Assembly (NCBI RefSeq): GCF_002975175.1
Contig: NZ_PCNZ01000004.1
Coordinates: forward strand, 62,001 to 126,000
DNA from: Bacillus sp. MYb209
GTDB taxonomy: Bacteria; Bacillota; Bacilli; Bacillales; Bacillaceae_G
DNA: 64,000 bases
Direction: 5' to 3'
The first letter of the stretch is position 1. Each line of letters starts with the position of its first letter. The translations under genes and the position numbers were made by a program. Below the pieces are notes generated by a model. That model did no database searches. It was not told the DNA's origin and saw only the letters and a program-made list of their open reading frames with translations. Below are positions 44,784 to 54,863 of the stretch, piece by piece.

Positions 44784-46217
44784 TTATGCTACTTTTTTCA
44801 TCGTAACCATACTACCAATTATATAAGAAATAAATGCAAAGCAAATCGGGAAAACAACTGTATGTATACCGAATGGATTAGGGTAGCAAAGGTGAATAAA
44901 CATATAGGAACCTACTCCAACTAAAATAGATGCGAGAGCTCCAGTTGCATTTCCTTTTTTCCAATATAAACCTAACACAATCGGCCAAATGAACGCTGCT
45001 TCTAAACCACCGAAAGAAAATAAATTTAACCAAATTAAAAAGTCTGGTGGCTTAATAGCGGCGGCATATACGAGTAATCCTACGATACCAGTAATCCATA
45101 GGCTACCTTTCTTTATCGTACTATCCGCGGCATCTTTATTTATGTAGTTCACATATATATCTTTAATAATTGACGAACTTACAAGTAATAATAATGAGTT
45201 CACAGTAGACATGATCGCTGCCATTGGTGCAGCTAAGAAAACTCCAGCTAACCAAGGTGGCAACACTTCCATCGCGAGTAGTGGCATTACTTTATCTGGT
45301 ACCGTTATGCCTGGAAGGACTACTCTTGCAAACACACCTGTTAAATGCATACCAATCATAATTGTACCGACGACAACCGTTCCAATGATTAATGCTTGGT
45401 GCATAGCTTTTGAATTTTTATAAGACATAGCACGCACACTAATTTGCGGTAATCCAACGACACCAATTCCAATTAAAATCCAAAATGATGTGACATATGA
45501 TTTCGTTAAACTTCCATCCGCTCCGAACGGTGTTATTAAATTCGGATTAATTTGAATAAGTTCCTGCATAATCTTTTCAACTCCGCCACCAGCAATGACA
45601 GTAGCAATTAAAATGATCGTTGTTCCGACTAGCATAATGATTCCTAATAACGTATCTGATAAAGCGACTGCACGAAATCCACCAATTAACACATACACAA
45701 GTACAGAAAATGTAAATAAAAATAGTGCCGTTGTGTAGGAAAGTCCTGTTAGCGACTCAATTAATCGTCCGCCGCCAACCCACTGGGCTACTGTTGCTGA
45801 GAACAAAAAGATTATAATACATAACGCAGAAAGAACAACTACCGCTTTATTATTGTATCTGTCCTTTAAATAATCAATAAGCGTAATTGCTTCCATCTTC
45901 CTAGCGATAATAGCAAACTTTTTACCAATAACCGTTAAAACGATATATCCTGTTACAACTTGAATCGCTGATAACAGCACCCATCCAAGACCCATATTGT
46001 AAGCAATACCAGGCCCGCCAATAAAGCTACTTGCACTACCGTACGTAGCAATCATCGTCATAGCTAATAATAAGCCACCTAGTTCACGCCCACCAAGAAA
46101 ATATTCTTGTAAAAATTTATTATTAGCGGTTGCTTGTACACGTCTTGATGCATATACGCCAATTAAAAACACAACGATAAAAGAAATTATCATTGGGATT
46201 ATTACATACCAATTCAT
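44784..46217 (-). CDS. panF: Sodium/pantothenate symporter PanF
   Basis: A 477-residue sodium:solute symporter with about 13 hydrophobic helices. SSS blocks include YFLGGRELGGLLLAMTMIAT, YGSASSFIGGPGIAYNMG and WVGGGRLIESLTGLSYTTAL. It takes up pantothenate, the coenzyme A precursor. It lies three bases after the DUF997/YhdT gene, the same pair found in many bacteria, which supports the PanF call over proline symporters. Confidence 0.9.
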   Translation of the reverse strand: MNWYVIIPMIISFIVVFLIGVYASRRVQATANNKFLQEYFLGGRELGGLLLAMTMIATYGSASSFIGGPGIAYNMGLGWVLLSAIQVVTGYIVLTVIGKKFAIIARKMEAITLIDYLKDRYNNKAVVVLSALCIIIFLFSATVAQWVGGGRLIESLTGLSYTTALFLFTFSVLVYVLIGGFRAVALSDTLLGIIMLVGTTIILIATVIAGGGVEKIMQELIQINPNLITPFGADGSLTKSYVTSFWILIGIGVVGLPQISVRAMSYKNSKAMHQALIIGTVVVGTIMIGMHLTGVFARVVLPGITVPDKVMPLLAMEVLPPWLAGVFLAAPMAAIMSTVNSLLLLVSSSIIKDIYVNYINKDAADSTIKKGSLWITGIVGLLVYAAAIKPPDFLIWLNLFSFGGLEAAFIWPIVLGLYWKKGNATGALASILVGVGSYMFIHLCYPNPFGIHTVVFPICFAFISYIIGSMVTMKKVA

Positions 46218-46220
46218 CTA

Positions 46221-46499
46221 TCATTCCTCACTTTTTTCTTCCTCATCGAGTGAAATATCTTGAAATAAAAAACGAACAACTAAAATAAGCAAAATAACCA
46301 TTACGATAAATCCAACGATACAGCTATAAAAAAACCATGCTGGAAAACCTAATACATATGTATATTCACTCGGATCCTTACTTCCAAGCCCATAAGCAAA
46401 TCCATACCATATTATAAAATTAATAATAGCTAATCCAAGACCAATTAACGCTTCTCTATGGGCAACTCGAAAGCGCGGATCATCATGATAATTCTTCAT
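46221..46499 (-). CDS. yhdT: YhdT family (DUF997) membrane protein
   Basis: A 92-residue protein with two membrane helices. The characteristic block is YHDDPRFRVAHREALIGLGL, followed by IWYGFAYGLGSKDPSEYTYV and GFPAWFFYSC. It occurs immediately before panF and probably aids the symporter as a small subunit. GGAGGGAGAAA precedes the ATG. Confidence 0.9.
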   Translation of the reverse strand: MKNYHDDPRFRVAHREALIGLGLAIINFIIWYGFAYGLGSKDPSEYTYVLGFPAWFFYSCIVGFIVMVILLILVVRFLFQDISLDEEEKSEE

Positions 46500-46602
46500 T
46501 TTCTCCCTCCTCTCACGATGTATAATTGTACCACTGTTTTTCTAGTTTTTCCTACTAGAAAACAAAAACGCGCAGGATTTTTTGTAATTATATAGAATAC
46601 AA

Positions 46603-46635
46603 TGTTTCATTACATATTTTTTACAATTGTAATGA
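46603..46635. repeat. Inverted repeat upstream of the aldehyde dehydrogenase
   Basis: Ten-base arms TTTCATTACA and TGTAATGAAA separated by 13 bases, about 140 bases ahead of the dehydrogenase start. It could be a regulator-binding site; the protein is unknown. Confidence 0.4.
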
Positions 46636-46771
46636 AAATGAAATTTGAATTTTCAGCATTTGTTATTTATGATTTTAAGTAGAGGCTTTTCATCTAGTTC
46701 CCACATCCTTGATTTCGGAATAAACGCCGTCTCGTACTGCGTTTAAATTATATTTTCAAGGGGGTTATACA

Positions 46772-48256
46772 ATGAGTCAACTAGCTGTAAATCTTCATGA
46801 AAAGGTAGAGAAATTTCTTCAAGGCACAAAGAAACTATATGTGAACGGAGCGTTCCTCGAAAGCGCTTCCGGAAAAACGTTTAAAACTCCTAACCCAGCA
46901 ACTGGTAAAACACTCGCTATCGTTGCTGAAGCTGGTCGCGAAGACATTCATAAAGCTGTTGTAGCTGCTCGAATGGCTTTCGATGAAGGTCCTTGGTCAC
47001 GCATGAGCACCGCTGAACGCAGCCGCCTTATGTACAAGCTTGCTGATTTAATGGAAGAACATAAAGAAGAGCTGGCACAGCTCGAAACTTTAGATAATGG
47101 AAAACCAATCCGCGAAACTTTAGCAGCAGACATTCCTCTTGCAATTGAACATATGCGCTATTATGCTGGATGGGCTACAAAAATCGTTGGACAAACAATC
47201 CCTGTTTCTGGTGAATATTTTAACTATACACGCCATGAAGCTGTTGGTGTTGTCGGTCAAATTATCCCATGGAACTTCCCACTTCTTATGGCAATGTGGA
47301 AAATGGGTGCAGCCCTTGCAACAGGATGTACAATCGTTTTAAAACCTGCAGAACAAACTCCACTATCCGCTCTATACTTAGCTGAATTAATTGAAGAAGC
47401 TGGATTCCCGAAAGGTGTTGTTAACATCGTTCCTGGATTCGGTGAAACAGCTGGACAAGCTCTCGTTAATCACCCACTCGTAGATAAAATTGCATTTACA
47501 GGTTCTACTCCAGTCGGCAAACAAATTATGAGACAAGCATCTGAATCGTTAAAACGCGTTACATTAGAGCTTGGTGGTAAGTCGCCAAACATTATTTTAC
47601 CAGACGCTGACTTATCTCGAGCGATTCCAGCTGCGCTTTCTGGTGTTATGTTTAACCAAGGACAAGTGTGCTGTGCTGGGTCACGCTTATTTATTCCGAA
47701 GAAAATGTACGATAATGTCATGGCTGATCTCGTTCTATATTCAAAAAAATTAAATCAAGGCGCTGGTCTAAATCCAGAAACTACAATCGGACCTCTTGTT
47801 TCTGAAGAACAACAAAAACGTGTAATGGGTTATATTGAAAAAGGAATTGCAGAAGGTGCTGAAGTACTTTGCGGAGGAAACAAACCATTCGATCAAGGTT
47901 ACTTCGTTTCTCCTACAGTATTCGCTGATGTAAATGATGAGATGACAATCGCTAAAGAAGAAATTTTCGGTCCAGTTATTTCCGCATTACCGTTTAACGA
48001 TATTGATGAAGTAATTGATCGTGCGAATAAATCACAATTCGGCTTAGCGGCTGGTGTATGGACAGAGAACGTAAAAACGGCACATTATATTGCAAGCAAA
48101 GTACGTGCAGGTACAGTATGGGTAAACTGTTATAACGTCTTTGATGCAGCATCTCCATTTGGAGGATTTAAACAATCTGGCCTTGGCCGCGAAATGGGAT
48201 CTTACGCGCTGAACAACTATACAGAAGTGAAGAGCGTTTGGATTAACTTAAATTAA
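46772..48256 (+). CDS. Aldehyde dehydrogenase (NAD-dependent, DhaS/AldA-like)
   Basis: A 494-residue class-1-like aldehyde dehydrogenase. The NAD motif is GSTPVGKQIM, the general base Glu is in LELGGKSPN, and the nucleophile is in FNQGQVCCAGSR. The end is SGLGREMGSYALNNYTEVKS. It oxidises aldehydes to acids; the substrate is not determined. AAGGGGGTT lies upstream of the ATG. It is monocistronic, with a terminator after the stop. Confidence 0.92.
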   Translation: MSQLAVNLHEKVEKFLQGTKKLYVNGAFLESASGKTFKTPNPATGKTLAIVAEAGREDIHKAVVAARMAFDEGPWSRMSTAERSRLMYKLADLMEEHKEELAQLETLDNGKPIRETLAADIPLAIEHMRYYAGWATKIVGQTIPVSGEYFNYTRHEAVGVVGQIIPWNFPLLMAMWKMGAALATGCTIVLKPAEQTPLSALYLAELIEEAGFPKGVVNIVPGFGETAGQALVNHPLVDKIAFTGSTPVGKQIMRQASESLKRVTLELGGKSPNIILPDADLSRAIPAALSGVMFNQGQVCCAGSRLFIPKKMYDNVMADLVLYSKKLNQGAGLNPETTIGPLVSEEQQKRVMGYIEKGIAEGAEVLCGGNKPFDQGYFVSPTVFADVNDEMTIAKEEIFGPVISALPFNDIDEVIDRANKSQFGLAAGVWTENVKTAHYIASKVRAGTVWVNCYNVFDAASPFGGFKQSGLGREMGSYALNNYTEVKSVWINLN

Positions 48257-48260
48257 CGAG

Positions 48261-48291
48261 AAAGAACCTGACCTACTCGGTCAGGTTCTTT
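48261..48291. terminator. Bidirectional terminator between aldehyde dehydrogenase and FabG-like genes
   Basis: A 13-base-pair perfect stem (AAAGAACCTGACC with GGTCAGGTTCTTT) with a five-base loop lies between convergent stops. Confidence 0.88.
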
Positions 48292-48306
48292 TCATTATGT
48301 ATTCAT

Positions 48307-49047
48307 TTACACTTGCAACCCACCGCTCACATTTAATACCTCTCCTGTAATGTAAGACGCATACTCTGATGCTAAAAAGGCAGCTGCGTTTGCAATATCT
48401 TCCGGTGTTCCGATTCTTCCAACTGGAATCGCTCCAACCATTTTCTCTTTTACTTTATCCGGTATTGTTTTTGTCATATCAGTATCCATAAATCCTGGAC
48501 AAATCGCATTACACGTAATACCAAAACTTCCAACCTCTTTCGCTGCTGTTTTTGTTAAACCTACAACCCCTGCTTTTGTAGCCGCATAATTTGCTTGTCC
48601 AATATTTCCTTCCCTACTAATAGAAGAAATATTAATAATCCGTCCATACTGTTGTTGTCTCATATAAAGAAGTGCTGGCTGCATACAATAAAAAACGCCA
48701 GTTAAGTTCACTTGTAATACTTGTTCCCAAGCAGACTTCTCCATCTTATGTAACATTGCATCTTTTGTAATCCCAGCGTTATTGACTAAAATATGTAATG
48801 TACCAAATTTTTGCACCGCATATTCAATTAACGACTTCGCTTCATTTTGATTACTCACATCACATCGATATAAGCTCACATCATACCCTTCATCTGATAA
48901 TTCACGTGTCGTTTCTTGTAGCTTCTCTTCATTTACATCACTAATTAATACTTTAGCCCCTAGTTTTGCAAAAACTCGTGCGATTTCTTTTCCTATCCCC
49001 TGCGCAGCACCCGTTACAACAGCTGTTTTCCCATTCAATAAGTCCAT
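48307..49047 (-). CDS. 3-oxoacyl-[ACP] reductase-like SDR (FabG paralogue)
   Basis: A 246-residue classical SDR. The cofactor motif is TGAAQGIGKEIARV, then NNAGITKDAMLHKM, the catalytic Ser in INISSISREG, YAATKAG, and the C-terminal TGEVLNVSGGLQV. It is close to FabG, but no fab genes are nearby, so it may reduce 3-oxoacyl-CoA or another ketone. AGGGAT precedes the ATG. It is monocistronic and divergent from the YfhD-like gene. Confidence 0.88.
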   Translation of the reverse strand: MDLLNGKTAVVTGAAQGIGKEIARVFAKLGAKVLISDVNEEKLQETTRELSDEGYDVSLYRCDVSNQNEAKSLIEYAVQKFGTLHILVNNAGITKDAMLHKMEKSAWEQVLQVNLTGVFYCMQPALLYMRQQQYGRIINISSISREGNIGQANYAATKAGVVGLTKTAAKEVGSFGITCNAICPGFMDTDMTKTIPDKVKEKMVGAIPVGRIGTPEDIANAAAFLASEYASYITGEVLNVSGGLQV

Positions 49048-49180
49048 CCCTATCCCCCATTTCTATTAGTTATATTGTATATTTCGGCTCTATGCTTTCC
49101 AAATCCTCTTTGTATAAAAAAGTCTATTTGTGTCAAACTAACTTTGCAACGCCGCATAAAACACAAGGAGATTGTGTCGA

Positions 49181-49330
49181 ATGAAAAAAAAGAATGTAAA
49201 TCGAAACAAAGCTGCCGATGGCATTGATGTTGAGTTCGCTCGCGAACTCGCTGATCACAATGACTTAGAAGCAAACGCACGTGCAAATGCCGCTGATGCA
49301 CGTCAAAAACGCCAATCAACAGAAAAATAA
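49181..49330 (+). CDS. YfhD family small protein
   Basis: A 49-residue hydrophilic protein too short for most gene finders. It begins MKKKNVNRNKAADGIDVEF and continues ARELADHNDLEANARANAAD, the pattern of YfhD proteins of Bacillus, often found in spores. AAGGAG lies ten bases before the ATG. The composition (Ala, Asn, Arg, Asp) is unlike chance AT-rich frames. It is expected to be expressed in sporulation, by analogy. Confidence 0.78.
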   Translation: MKKKNVNRNKAADGIDVEFARELADHNDLEANARANAADARQKRQSTEK

Positions 49331-49379
49331 GGCACTACAACGTTCCTTATTCTTTTCAACAGGGACCTACTACCCATCA

Positions 49380-49410
49380 AAATAAACCGAGAGTATCTCT
49401 CGGTTTATTT
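49380..49410. terminator. Terminator after the cyclase gene
   Basis: A 14-base-pair perfect stem (AAATAAACCGAGAG with CTCTCGGTTTATTT) overlaps the cyclase stop codon and is bidirectional for the YfhD-like gene. Confidence 0.85.
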
Positions 49411-51267
49411 TCTATATTTCTTTACGTAATGCGCTAAAGCAAGTAACGGATATATATGCCCATAACTATGGTAGCGAATATAAAAACCACCCGGTAACCC
49501 TGTACCAGTAGGATATTTTTCATTCATAGTAGACTGCGCGAGCAAATATGAAATTCCTTTTCGAATAATCGGTGTTTCTTGATCGTAGTAAGAAATGAGT
49601 GCATCAAGTGCCCACGCTGTTTGTGACGGCGTGCTAAAGGGTAAAGAAATAAATTTTTTCTCTACACTACTTTGACAGGATTCTCCCCACCCTCCGTCTT
49701 CATGCTGCAAATGCTCGAGCCATGAAGCTGCTTTTTTCAACGATGGATGAGTAGAAGGCACTCCTAATGCACGTAAGCCTGTCATCGTTGCCCATGTCCC
49801 GTATATATAACATATCCCCCATTTTCCATACCATGATCCATTCTGTTCCTGTACATCCATTAACCATTTGATGGCTTTCTTTTTTTGCTCTTCAGGCAAT
49901 TCATTCGGTGCATACGTTCCGAATAATTCTAACAGCCTACCTGTAATATCTGGTGTGGACGGATCGGTTATCATATCACTCGCATTTTCAATCGGCAAAT
50001 TCGCTAGTAACTTGCTCGTTACCCCTCGTTCAAAAGCTCCCCAGCCTCCATCATTGTTTTGCAATCCTTTTACCCATTCCACGCCTCTTCCCCACGCATC
50101 ATCTACTCTATCATTCCCTCTACTTCGCGCTAACGCTCTAAGAGCAGCTGTAGTATCGTCTATATCAGGGATCGTCGTATTAACATCTGAAAATCCCCAA
50201 CCGCCAGCTACAAGTGATGATGCATGTACGCTCCAATCTACCTTTTTAGTTTGTTGTTTTTGCAATAAATACTCTGTCGCCCTTTGAATCATCTTATTTT
50301 CATTTGTAACTTTAGCTTCTTGCAATGAATAGCTAAGTAAAGCGGTATCCCATACGGTAGAAGGAGAATTTTGCAAATGACTTCCTCTGTCCATCTTCCA
50401 TATATAAGATTTTAATCCTGTCACAGCTTTCTCAATAATTGGAGACTGAATAGAGTGCCCTAATGCAAGCAAAGCATAAATCATATAAAACGTAGCACTC
50501 GCGTAACTATATAATGTTCCATTTTCATCTATACGCTCCTTCATAAAGCGCTCTACTTCTTCGTATCCTTTATGATGTAACGATAATGGATAAGATATTA
50601 CCTTTTTCACATCACCTAAAAACGATTGAAACAGCGGAGACCGCTCCTCTCGAAACCATTGTCCACCCCCGCCTGCAATATGATTTAAATTTGGCAATAA
50701 CTTTTTCTCTACACGGAATCTCTTATTCATACAAATCATCATCGGAATTAAATGTATACGCGCTGAGCTGCTTAGCCCAAATATACTGAGGGGGGAGTCA
50801 TCTTGTAAAAATAAGATTGGCGTTGGAAAGTGAAAAAGCGCGGGAAATTCATATTCTCCATGAATCGCTAATAAAAATTTCGTCATAAAATGAGCACGAG
50901 AAACTCCCCCATGTTCCTTAATAAACATTTCAGCTCGCCTCATATTCATATCTTCTTTCGAATATTTTTCCGAAGCAAGTAAAGCAGCATATGCTTGAAT
51001 CGTCGCGGATAAATTCCCTTCCTTTTCATCTTCATATAATTTCCAAATTCCTTCATTTGTTTGAAGAGATGCTAACCTTTTTACAAACGGTTCTATTTCG
51101 TCATTTCGCCCTAATAATTTGAGTAAAAAAATCATATGACAATCCGTTAGCAAAGCTCCTTCAAAACAAAATGACCACGTTCCGTCTTGCCTTTGCATCG
51201 TTTGAAGTGCAGTCGTTCTCCGCTCTATCTCCTCACGCACTTTGTCATATAGTAGCACACCGCTCAC
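49405..51267 (-). CDS. sqhC: Squalene-hopene / sporulene cyclase
   Basis: A 620-residue class II terpene cyclase. The catalytic acid motif DxDD is in IPDIDDTTAALRAL, and several QW repeats are present (QRQDGTWSFCFEG, GLQNNDGGWGAF, DVQEQNGSWYGKWG, HLQHEDGGWGESCQSS). In Bacillus these enzymes make sporulenes from tetraprenyl-curcumene in spores, or hopanoids from squalene. It starts with GTG after GGGTGG. It is monocistronic. Confidence 0.93.
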   Translation of the reverse strand: MSGVLLYDKVREEIERRTTALQTMQRQDGTWSFCFEGALLTDCHMIFLLKLLGRNDEIEPFVKRLASLQTNEGIWKLYEDEKEGNLSATIQAYAALLASEKYSKEDMNMRRAEMFIKEHGGVSRAHFMTKFLLAIHGEYEFPALFHFPTPILFLQDDSPLSIFGLSSSARIHLIPMMICMNKRFRVEKKLLPNLNHIAGGGGQWFREERSPLFQSFLGDVKKVISYPLSLHHKGYEEVERFMKERIDENGTLYSYASATFYMIYALLALGHSIQSPIIEKAVTGLKSYIWKMDRGSHLQNSPSTVWDTALLSYSLQEAKVTNENKMIQRATEYLLQKQQTKKVDWSVHASSLVAGGWGFSDVNTTIPDIDDTTAALRALARSRGNDRVDDAWGRGVEWVKGLQNNDGGWGAFERGVTSKLLANLPIENASDMITDPSTPDITGRLLELFGTYAPNELPEEQKKKAIKWLMDVQEQNGSWYGKWGICYIYGTWATMTGLRALGVPSTHPSLKKAASWLEHLQHEDGGWGESCQSSVEKKFISLPFSTPSQTAWALDALISYYDQETPIIRKGISYLLAQSTMNEKYPTGTGLPGGFYIRYHSYGHIYPLLALAHYVKKYRK

Positions 51268-51360
51268 CCACCCTTTCTAAGTCCGTATACGATATTCGAA
51301 AACTTAGCTAAATATGTATGAAAACAAAGAAAAGCAGAACGTGTATTACACACATTCTGC

Positions 51361-51786
51361 TTACAAACAATACCCAACCCCGACAACAATTCCTAATAGT
51401 GCACCAACAACAACTTGATAGGGTGTATGTCCAACGAGCTCATTTAACTTTTTATATTCTGTTTGTCTACCATGAAAAAAATCATTCAATATTTTCGCTT
51501 GCTTACTAACCGCAAGCCTTACTCCTGAAGCATCGTACATAACAATAATGGCAAAAATAGCGGCAACCGCAAATATTGGACTCTCCACACCTTCCACCAC
51601 TCCGACACCTGTAGCAAGTGCAGTAACAGTCGAAGCATGCGAACTTGGCATTCCACCTGAAGCAAAGAACTTAGCAAAATCAAACTCGCCTGTTTTTATT
51701 AATTTAAAAACGACTTTCGTTAACTGTGCTAAAAACCAAGAAATTACAGCTGCTATAAGTGGGTCATTATGTAAAATTGTTTCCAT
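51361..51786 (-). CDS. Divergent PAP2 family membrane protein (YuiD-like)
   Basis: A 141-residue protein with four to five hydrophobic helices. The family block is KFFASGGMPSSHASTVTALA, then DASGVRLAVSKQAKILNDF and ELVGHTPYQVVVGALLGI, with the PSSH and GHTP phosphatase-type motifs. It may be a lipid-phosphate phosphatase. The open frame extends 27 codons upstream; the ATG at 51786 follows GAGGAG and is preferred. Confidence 0.88.
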   Translation of the reverse strand: METILHNDPLIAAVISWFLAQLTKVVFKLIKTGEFDFAKFFASGGMPSSHASTVTALATGVGVVEGVESPIFAVAAIFAIIVMYDASGVRLAVSKQAKILNDFFHGRQTEYKKLNELVGHTPYQVVVGALLGIVVGVGYCL

Positions 51787-51866
51787 GTTTTTCAGCTCCT
51801 CACTGACTATAATGGAATTTCTATATAATATAAGTATAAAGAAAAATGCGTAGAAAATACTACGCA

Positions 51867-52808
51867 TTATGATACTTTTGCTGATTTATTTTTAATAAAT
51901 TTTGGTTGTTTCTGTAGTAGAAACTTTGTTTTCGCCATTGAAAAGACAAATAAAGCAATCCATATACAGAAAAACGCAATCATATGAGTAGATGTGAAAT
52001 GTTCACCAAAAACGAACACACCTAAAATTAAACTAATAGTCGGCGCGATGTATTGTAAAAATCCTATCATATAGAGCGGAATAAGTTGTGCTCCTTTAGC
52101 AAAATAAAAGAGTGGTAATGCTGTAACAATACCCGCCCCTATTAAAAGAAACGTTGATATTGCCGAAATAGAACCGAACGAACCGAAACCATGCACTCCT
52201 GTCATAAACAAATATATAAGTGCAAATGGCGTCACTAACATCGTTTCCATCGTAAGCCCAATTGTTGCGTCGTAATTTAATAATTTTTTCGTTAATCCAT
52301 ATAATCCAAATGAAAAAGCAAGTGAAAGAGAAACCCATGGAATTGATCCGAAACGTATCGTTAAAATAACAACGCCTAATCCAGCTAAACCAACCGCAAC
52401 ATATTGCCAAAAATTAAGCTTCTCTTTTAAAACAACTGTACCAAGTAAAATACTTATAAGTGGATTAATATAATACCCAAGACTTGCTTCGATTACATGG
52501 TTATGATTTACGGCCCATATGTATACAAACCAGTTTCCACTAATAAGTACCGAAGCAATTGTTAATGAGATTAATAATTTAGGTCGTTTAAAAAGGGTCA
52601 CTAACTCCCCACCAAACTGACGAAACCTCTTCGTTACTCCTAAAACTAACAACATAAAAACAAATGCCCAAACGATGCGATGTGCTAATATTTCATCTGC
52701 CGGAACTTCCTCCACCCATTTCCAATAAATCGGAAGAACTCCCCACATCGTATACGCACCTGCTGCATATATAATCCCCTGCTTTTGCTGTGCTGTTTGA
52801 CTCCCCAT
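51867..52808 (-). CDS. rarD: EamA family transporter RarD
   Basis: A 313-residue drug/metabolite transporter with ten helices. RarD-type landmarks are GAYTMWGVLPIYWKWVEEV, ADEILAHRIVWAF and ASLGYYINPLISILLGTVVL, ending with the FGEHFTSTHMIAFFCIW half-repeat. The natural substrate is unknown; the chloramphenicol link in the name should not be read as resistance. GAGGAG lies upstream of the ATG. Confidence 0.88.
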   Translation of the reverse strand: MGSQTAQQKQGIIYAAGAYTMWGVLPIYWKWVEEVPADEILAHRIVWAFVFMLLVLGVTKRFRQFGGELVTLFKRPKLLISLTIASVLISGNWFVYIWAVNHNHVIEASLGYYINPLISILLGTVVLKEKLNFWQYVAVGLAGLGVVILTIRFGSIPWVSLSLAFSFGLYGLTKKLLNYDATIGLTMETMLVTPFALIYLFMTGVHGFGSFGSISAISTFLLIGAGIVTALPLFYFAKGAQLIPLYMIGFLQYIAPTISLILGVFVFGEHFTSTHMIAFFCIWIALFVFSMAKTKFLLQKQPKFIKNKSAKVS

Positions 52809-52913
52809 CTTTCTTTTTCTCCTCTTCTCTTTTTTTCTTCATTATAAAGTCTCACATGCTTACTTTACCAATATTCAATCTGCATTTCTTTCGACATCCC
52901 TCTTGCAAATCCG

Positions 52914-53162
52914 TTATATGTATAAAAACACTCCTACTGTTATAATAACGAGCACTGGAATACCGAAGACAAATCTACTTTTATGTGTCTTATGATGAAA
53001 CATATACATACCAATCCAAGCTCCAACCGCTCCTCCAGCTGCAGCTGATAAAAACAACGTACTTTCTGGCGTTCTCCACTGCTTTTTCTTTGCTTTTCGC
53101 TTATCAAGCCCCATCATACTAAATGCTATAACGTTGATAATAATAAAATAAATCCATTTCAT
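52914..53162 (-). CDS. DUF1294 membrane protein
   Basis: An 82-residue protein with two or three hydrophobic helices. The family block is MGLDKRKAKKKQWRTPES, followed by AAGGAVGAWIGMYMFHHKT and HKSRFVFGIP. The function is unknown; it is common in Firmicutes. It sits between rarD and the amino-acid permease on the same strand. Confidence 0.87.
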   Translation of the reverse strand: MKWIYFIIINVIAFSMMGLDKRKAKKKQWRTPESTLFLSAAAGGAVGAWIGMYMFHHKTHKSRFVFGIPVLVIITVGVFLYI

Positions 53163-53280
53163 CTCTTTCTCTCCCTTAAAAAATTCGCTTTATGTTAACA
53201 CGAAAACAAGGTGCGCACAAATAAAAATGGCTATAGGTAAAAAATAAATCTTTTTAGCCTACAACCATCATTGTAATACC

Positions 53281-54657
53281 TTATACTCTATTTCTAATAT
53301 TACTATGTTTTTTCGCGTATATAAAATAGATAAAAATACCTACAATAACCCAAATTGCAAAACTGATTAAAGTAGTTTTAGAAAGATTTGATGCTAAATA
53401 TAAACAACTTACTATCGCAAGTATAGGTAAGAATGGAACTAACGGAGCACGGAACGGTCTTTTCAAATTAGGATGTGTCTTCCTTAATACTATTACAGCT
53501 ATAGATACAAATATAAAAGCTGTTATCGTTCCCACATTCACTAAGTTTGCCAACAAATTCAAGTCCAATAAACCTGCTAATACAGCCGCAAGAATACCCG
53601 TAATCCATGTATTAAAAAATGGTGTTTGATAACGTTTATGAACGCTCGAAAATCTTTTTGGTAATAATCCATCTCGGCTCATCGAGTATGATACTCGAAC
53701 AAATGCGAACATAGCAACTAACAGAACTGTTGTTAAACCAGCTATCGCTCCAACTGATAATAGACCAGCAATTCTATCCTCTCCTACAATACGCAGTGCA
53801 TATGCAACTGGATCAGCTACATTCAGATCCGTAAATGGAACCATTCCAGTTAACACGAATGAAACACCAACATAAAGAATTGTACAAATGCATAAAGAGA
53901 CAAGTAATCCAATTGGAACGTTACGTTGTGGGCGTTTCACTTCCTCTGCTGCTGTTGCAACTGCATCGAAACCTAAAAAGGCAAAAAATACAGTAGCAGC
54001 TCCTCCAATAACACCATGGTATCCAAAAGGAAGAAACGGCTGCCAATTCTCTGGCTTTACATATTTTGCTCCTACAATAATAAATACTAAAATAACAGCC
54101 AGTTTAATAATAACCATTATATTATTTATACGTGCACTTTCTTTCACACCACGACTTAGTAAAAATGTAACAACTAAAATAATAATAACCGCTGGCAAGT
54201 CAATAATTCCACCATTCCCCATCCCTGGTGCAGAAGCAACGATTGCCGGAATATGAATATTAAACCCTAGTAGCAATGACTGAAAATAGGCTGACCATCC
54301 CGCCGCCACTGCAGAAGTAGCTAATAAGTACTCTAACATAACACACCAGCCAACTATAAAAGCAAAAATCTCACCTAATGTCATATACGTATACGAATAC
54401 ACACTTCCTGAGACCGGGACTGTAGATGCAAATTCAGCATAACAAAAGGCTACACAAGCACATACAATTGCAGCTAACATGAAAGATAATACAATTGCTG
54501 GACCAGCATGTTTCGCTGCTACAATACCTGTTAATACGAAAATGCCTGTACCAATAATTGCTCCAATTCCTAAAAGCGTTAAATCAATTGCTCCTAAAGT
54601 TTGCTGTAACACTTTTTTCTTTTCTTCATTCATTGCTTTCTTTATAAATAAACTCAT
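53281..54657 (-). CDS. Amino-acid permease (APC family, YfnA/YhdG-like)
   Basis: A 458-residue transporter with 12 helices. The APC substrate loop is GAIIGTGIFVLTGIVAAKHA-GP, followed by FCYAEFASTVPVSGSVYSYT and FFAFLGFDAVATAAEEVKRP. It probably imports a neutral or cationic amino acid. The ATG at 54657 is preferred, with AGAGG upstream, over one seven codons earlier. The leader contains unusual hairpins at 54796–54895, about 140 bases ahead of the start. Confidence 0.88.
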   Translation of the reverse strand: MSLFIKKAMNEEKKKVLQQTLGAIDLTLLGIGAIIGTGIFVLTGIVAAKHAGPAIVLSFMLAAIVCACVAFCYAEFASTVPVSGSVYSYTYMTLGEIFAFIVGWCVMLEYLLATSAVAAGWSAYFQSLLLGFNIHIPAIVASAPGMGNGGIIDLPAVIIILVVTFLLSRGVKESARINNIMVIIKLAVILVFIIVGAKYVKPENWQPFLPFGYHGVIGGAATVFFAFLGFDAVATAAEEVKRPQRNVPIGLLVSLCICTILYVGVSFVLTGMVPFTDLNVADPVAYALRIVGEDRIAGLLSVGAIAGLTTVLLVAMFAFVRVSYSMSRDGLLPKRFSSVHKRYQTPFFNTWITGILAAVLAGLLDLNLLANLVNVGTITAFIFVSIAVIVLRKTHPNLKRPFRAPLVPFLPILAIVSCLYLASNLSKTTLISFAIWVIVGIFIYFIYAKKHSNIRNRV

Positions 54658-54795
54658 TCGTAGAAACCTCTTTTTCAAAATTATCCCTTACTCATTACAA
54701 CCTTTATTACTTTTGCTATTACACATTAATAATATTCATGCTTTACTTCCACTCCCTATATAAACTCCACAAATTACACACCTAAAAATCGGAAA

Positions 54796-54849
54796 AATCA
54801 ATCTTCTAAAAATACGCTTATTAACAGGCATATTTTTAGAAGATTGATT
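54796..54849 (-). terminator. Terminator-like hairpin ahead of the amino-acid permease
   Basis: A perfect 19-base-pair stem (54796–54814 with 54831–54849) is followed on the minus strand by TTTTTCC. It could be an attenuator for the permease; I cannot assign a riboswitch class to the sequence around it. Confidence 0.6.
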
Positions 54850-54863
54850 GAATTTATCACACG

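Noticed and set aside
49050-49319. Minus-strand frame antisense to the YfhD-like gene
   Set aside because: The plus-strand YfhD frame has the ribosome site and a recognisable sequence; this is its shadow.
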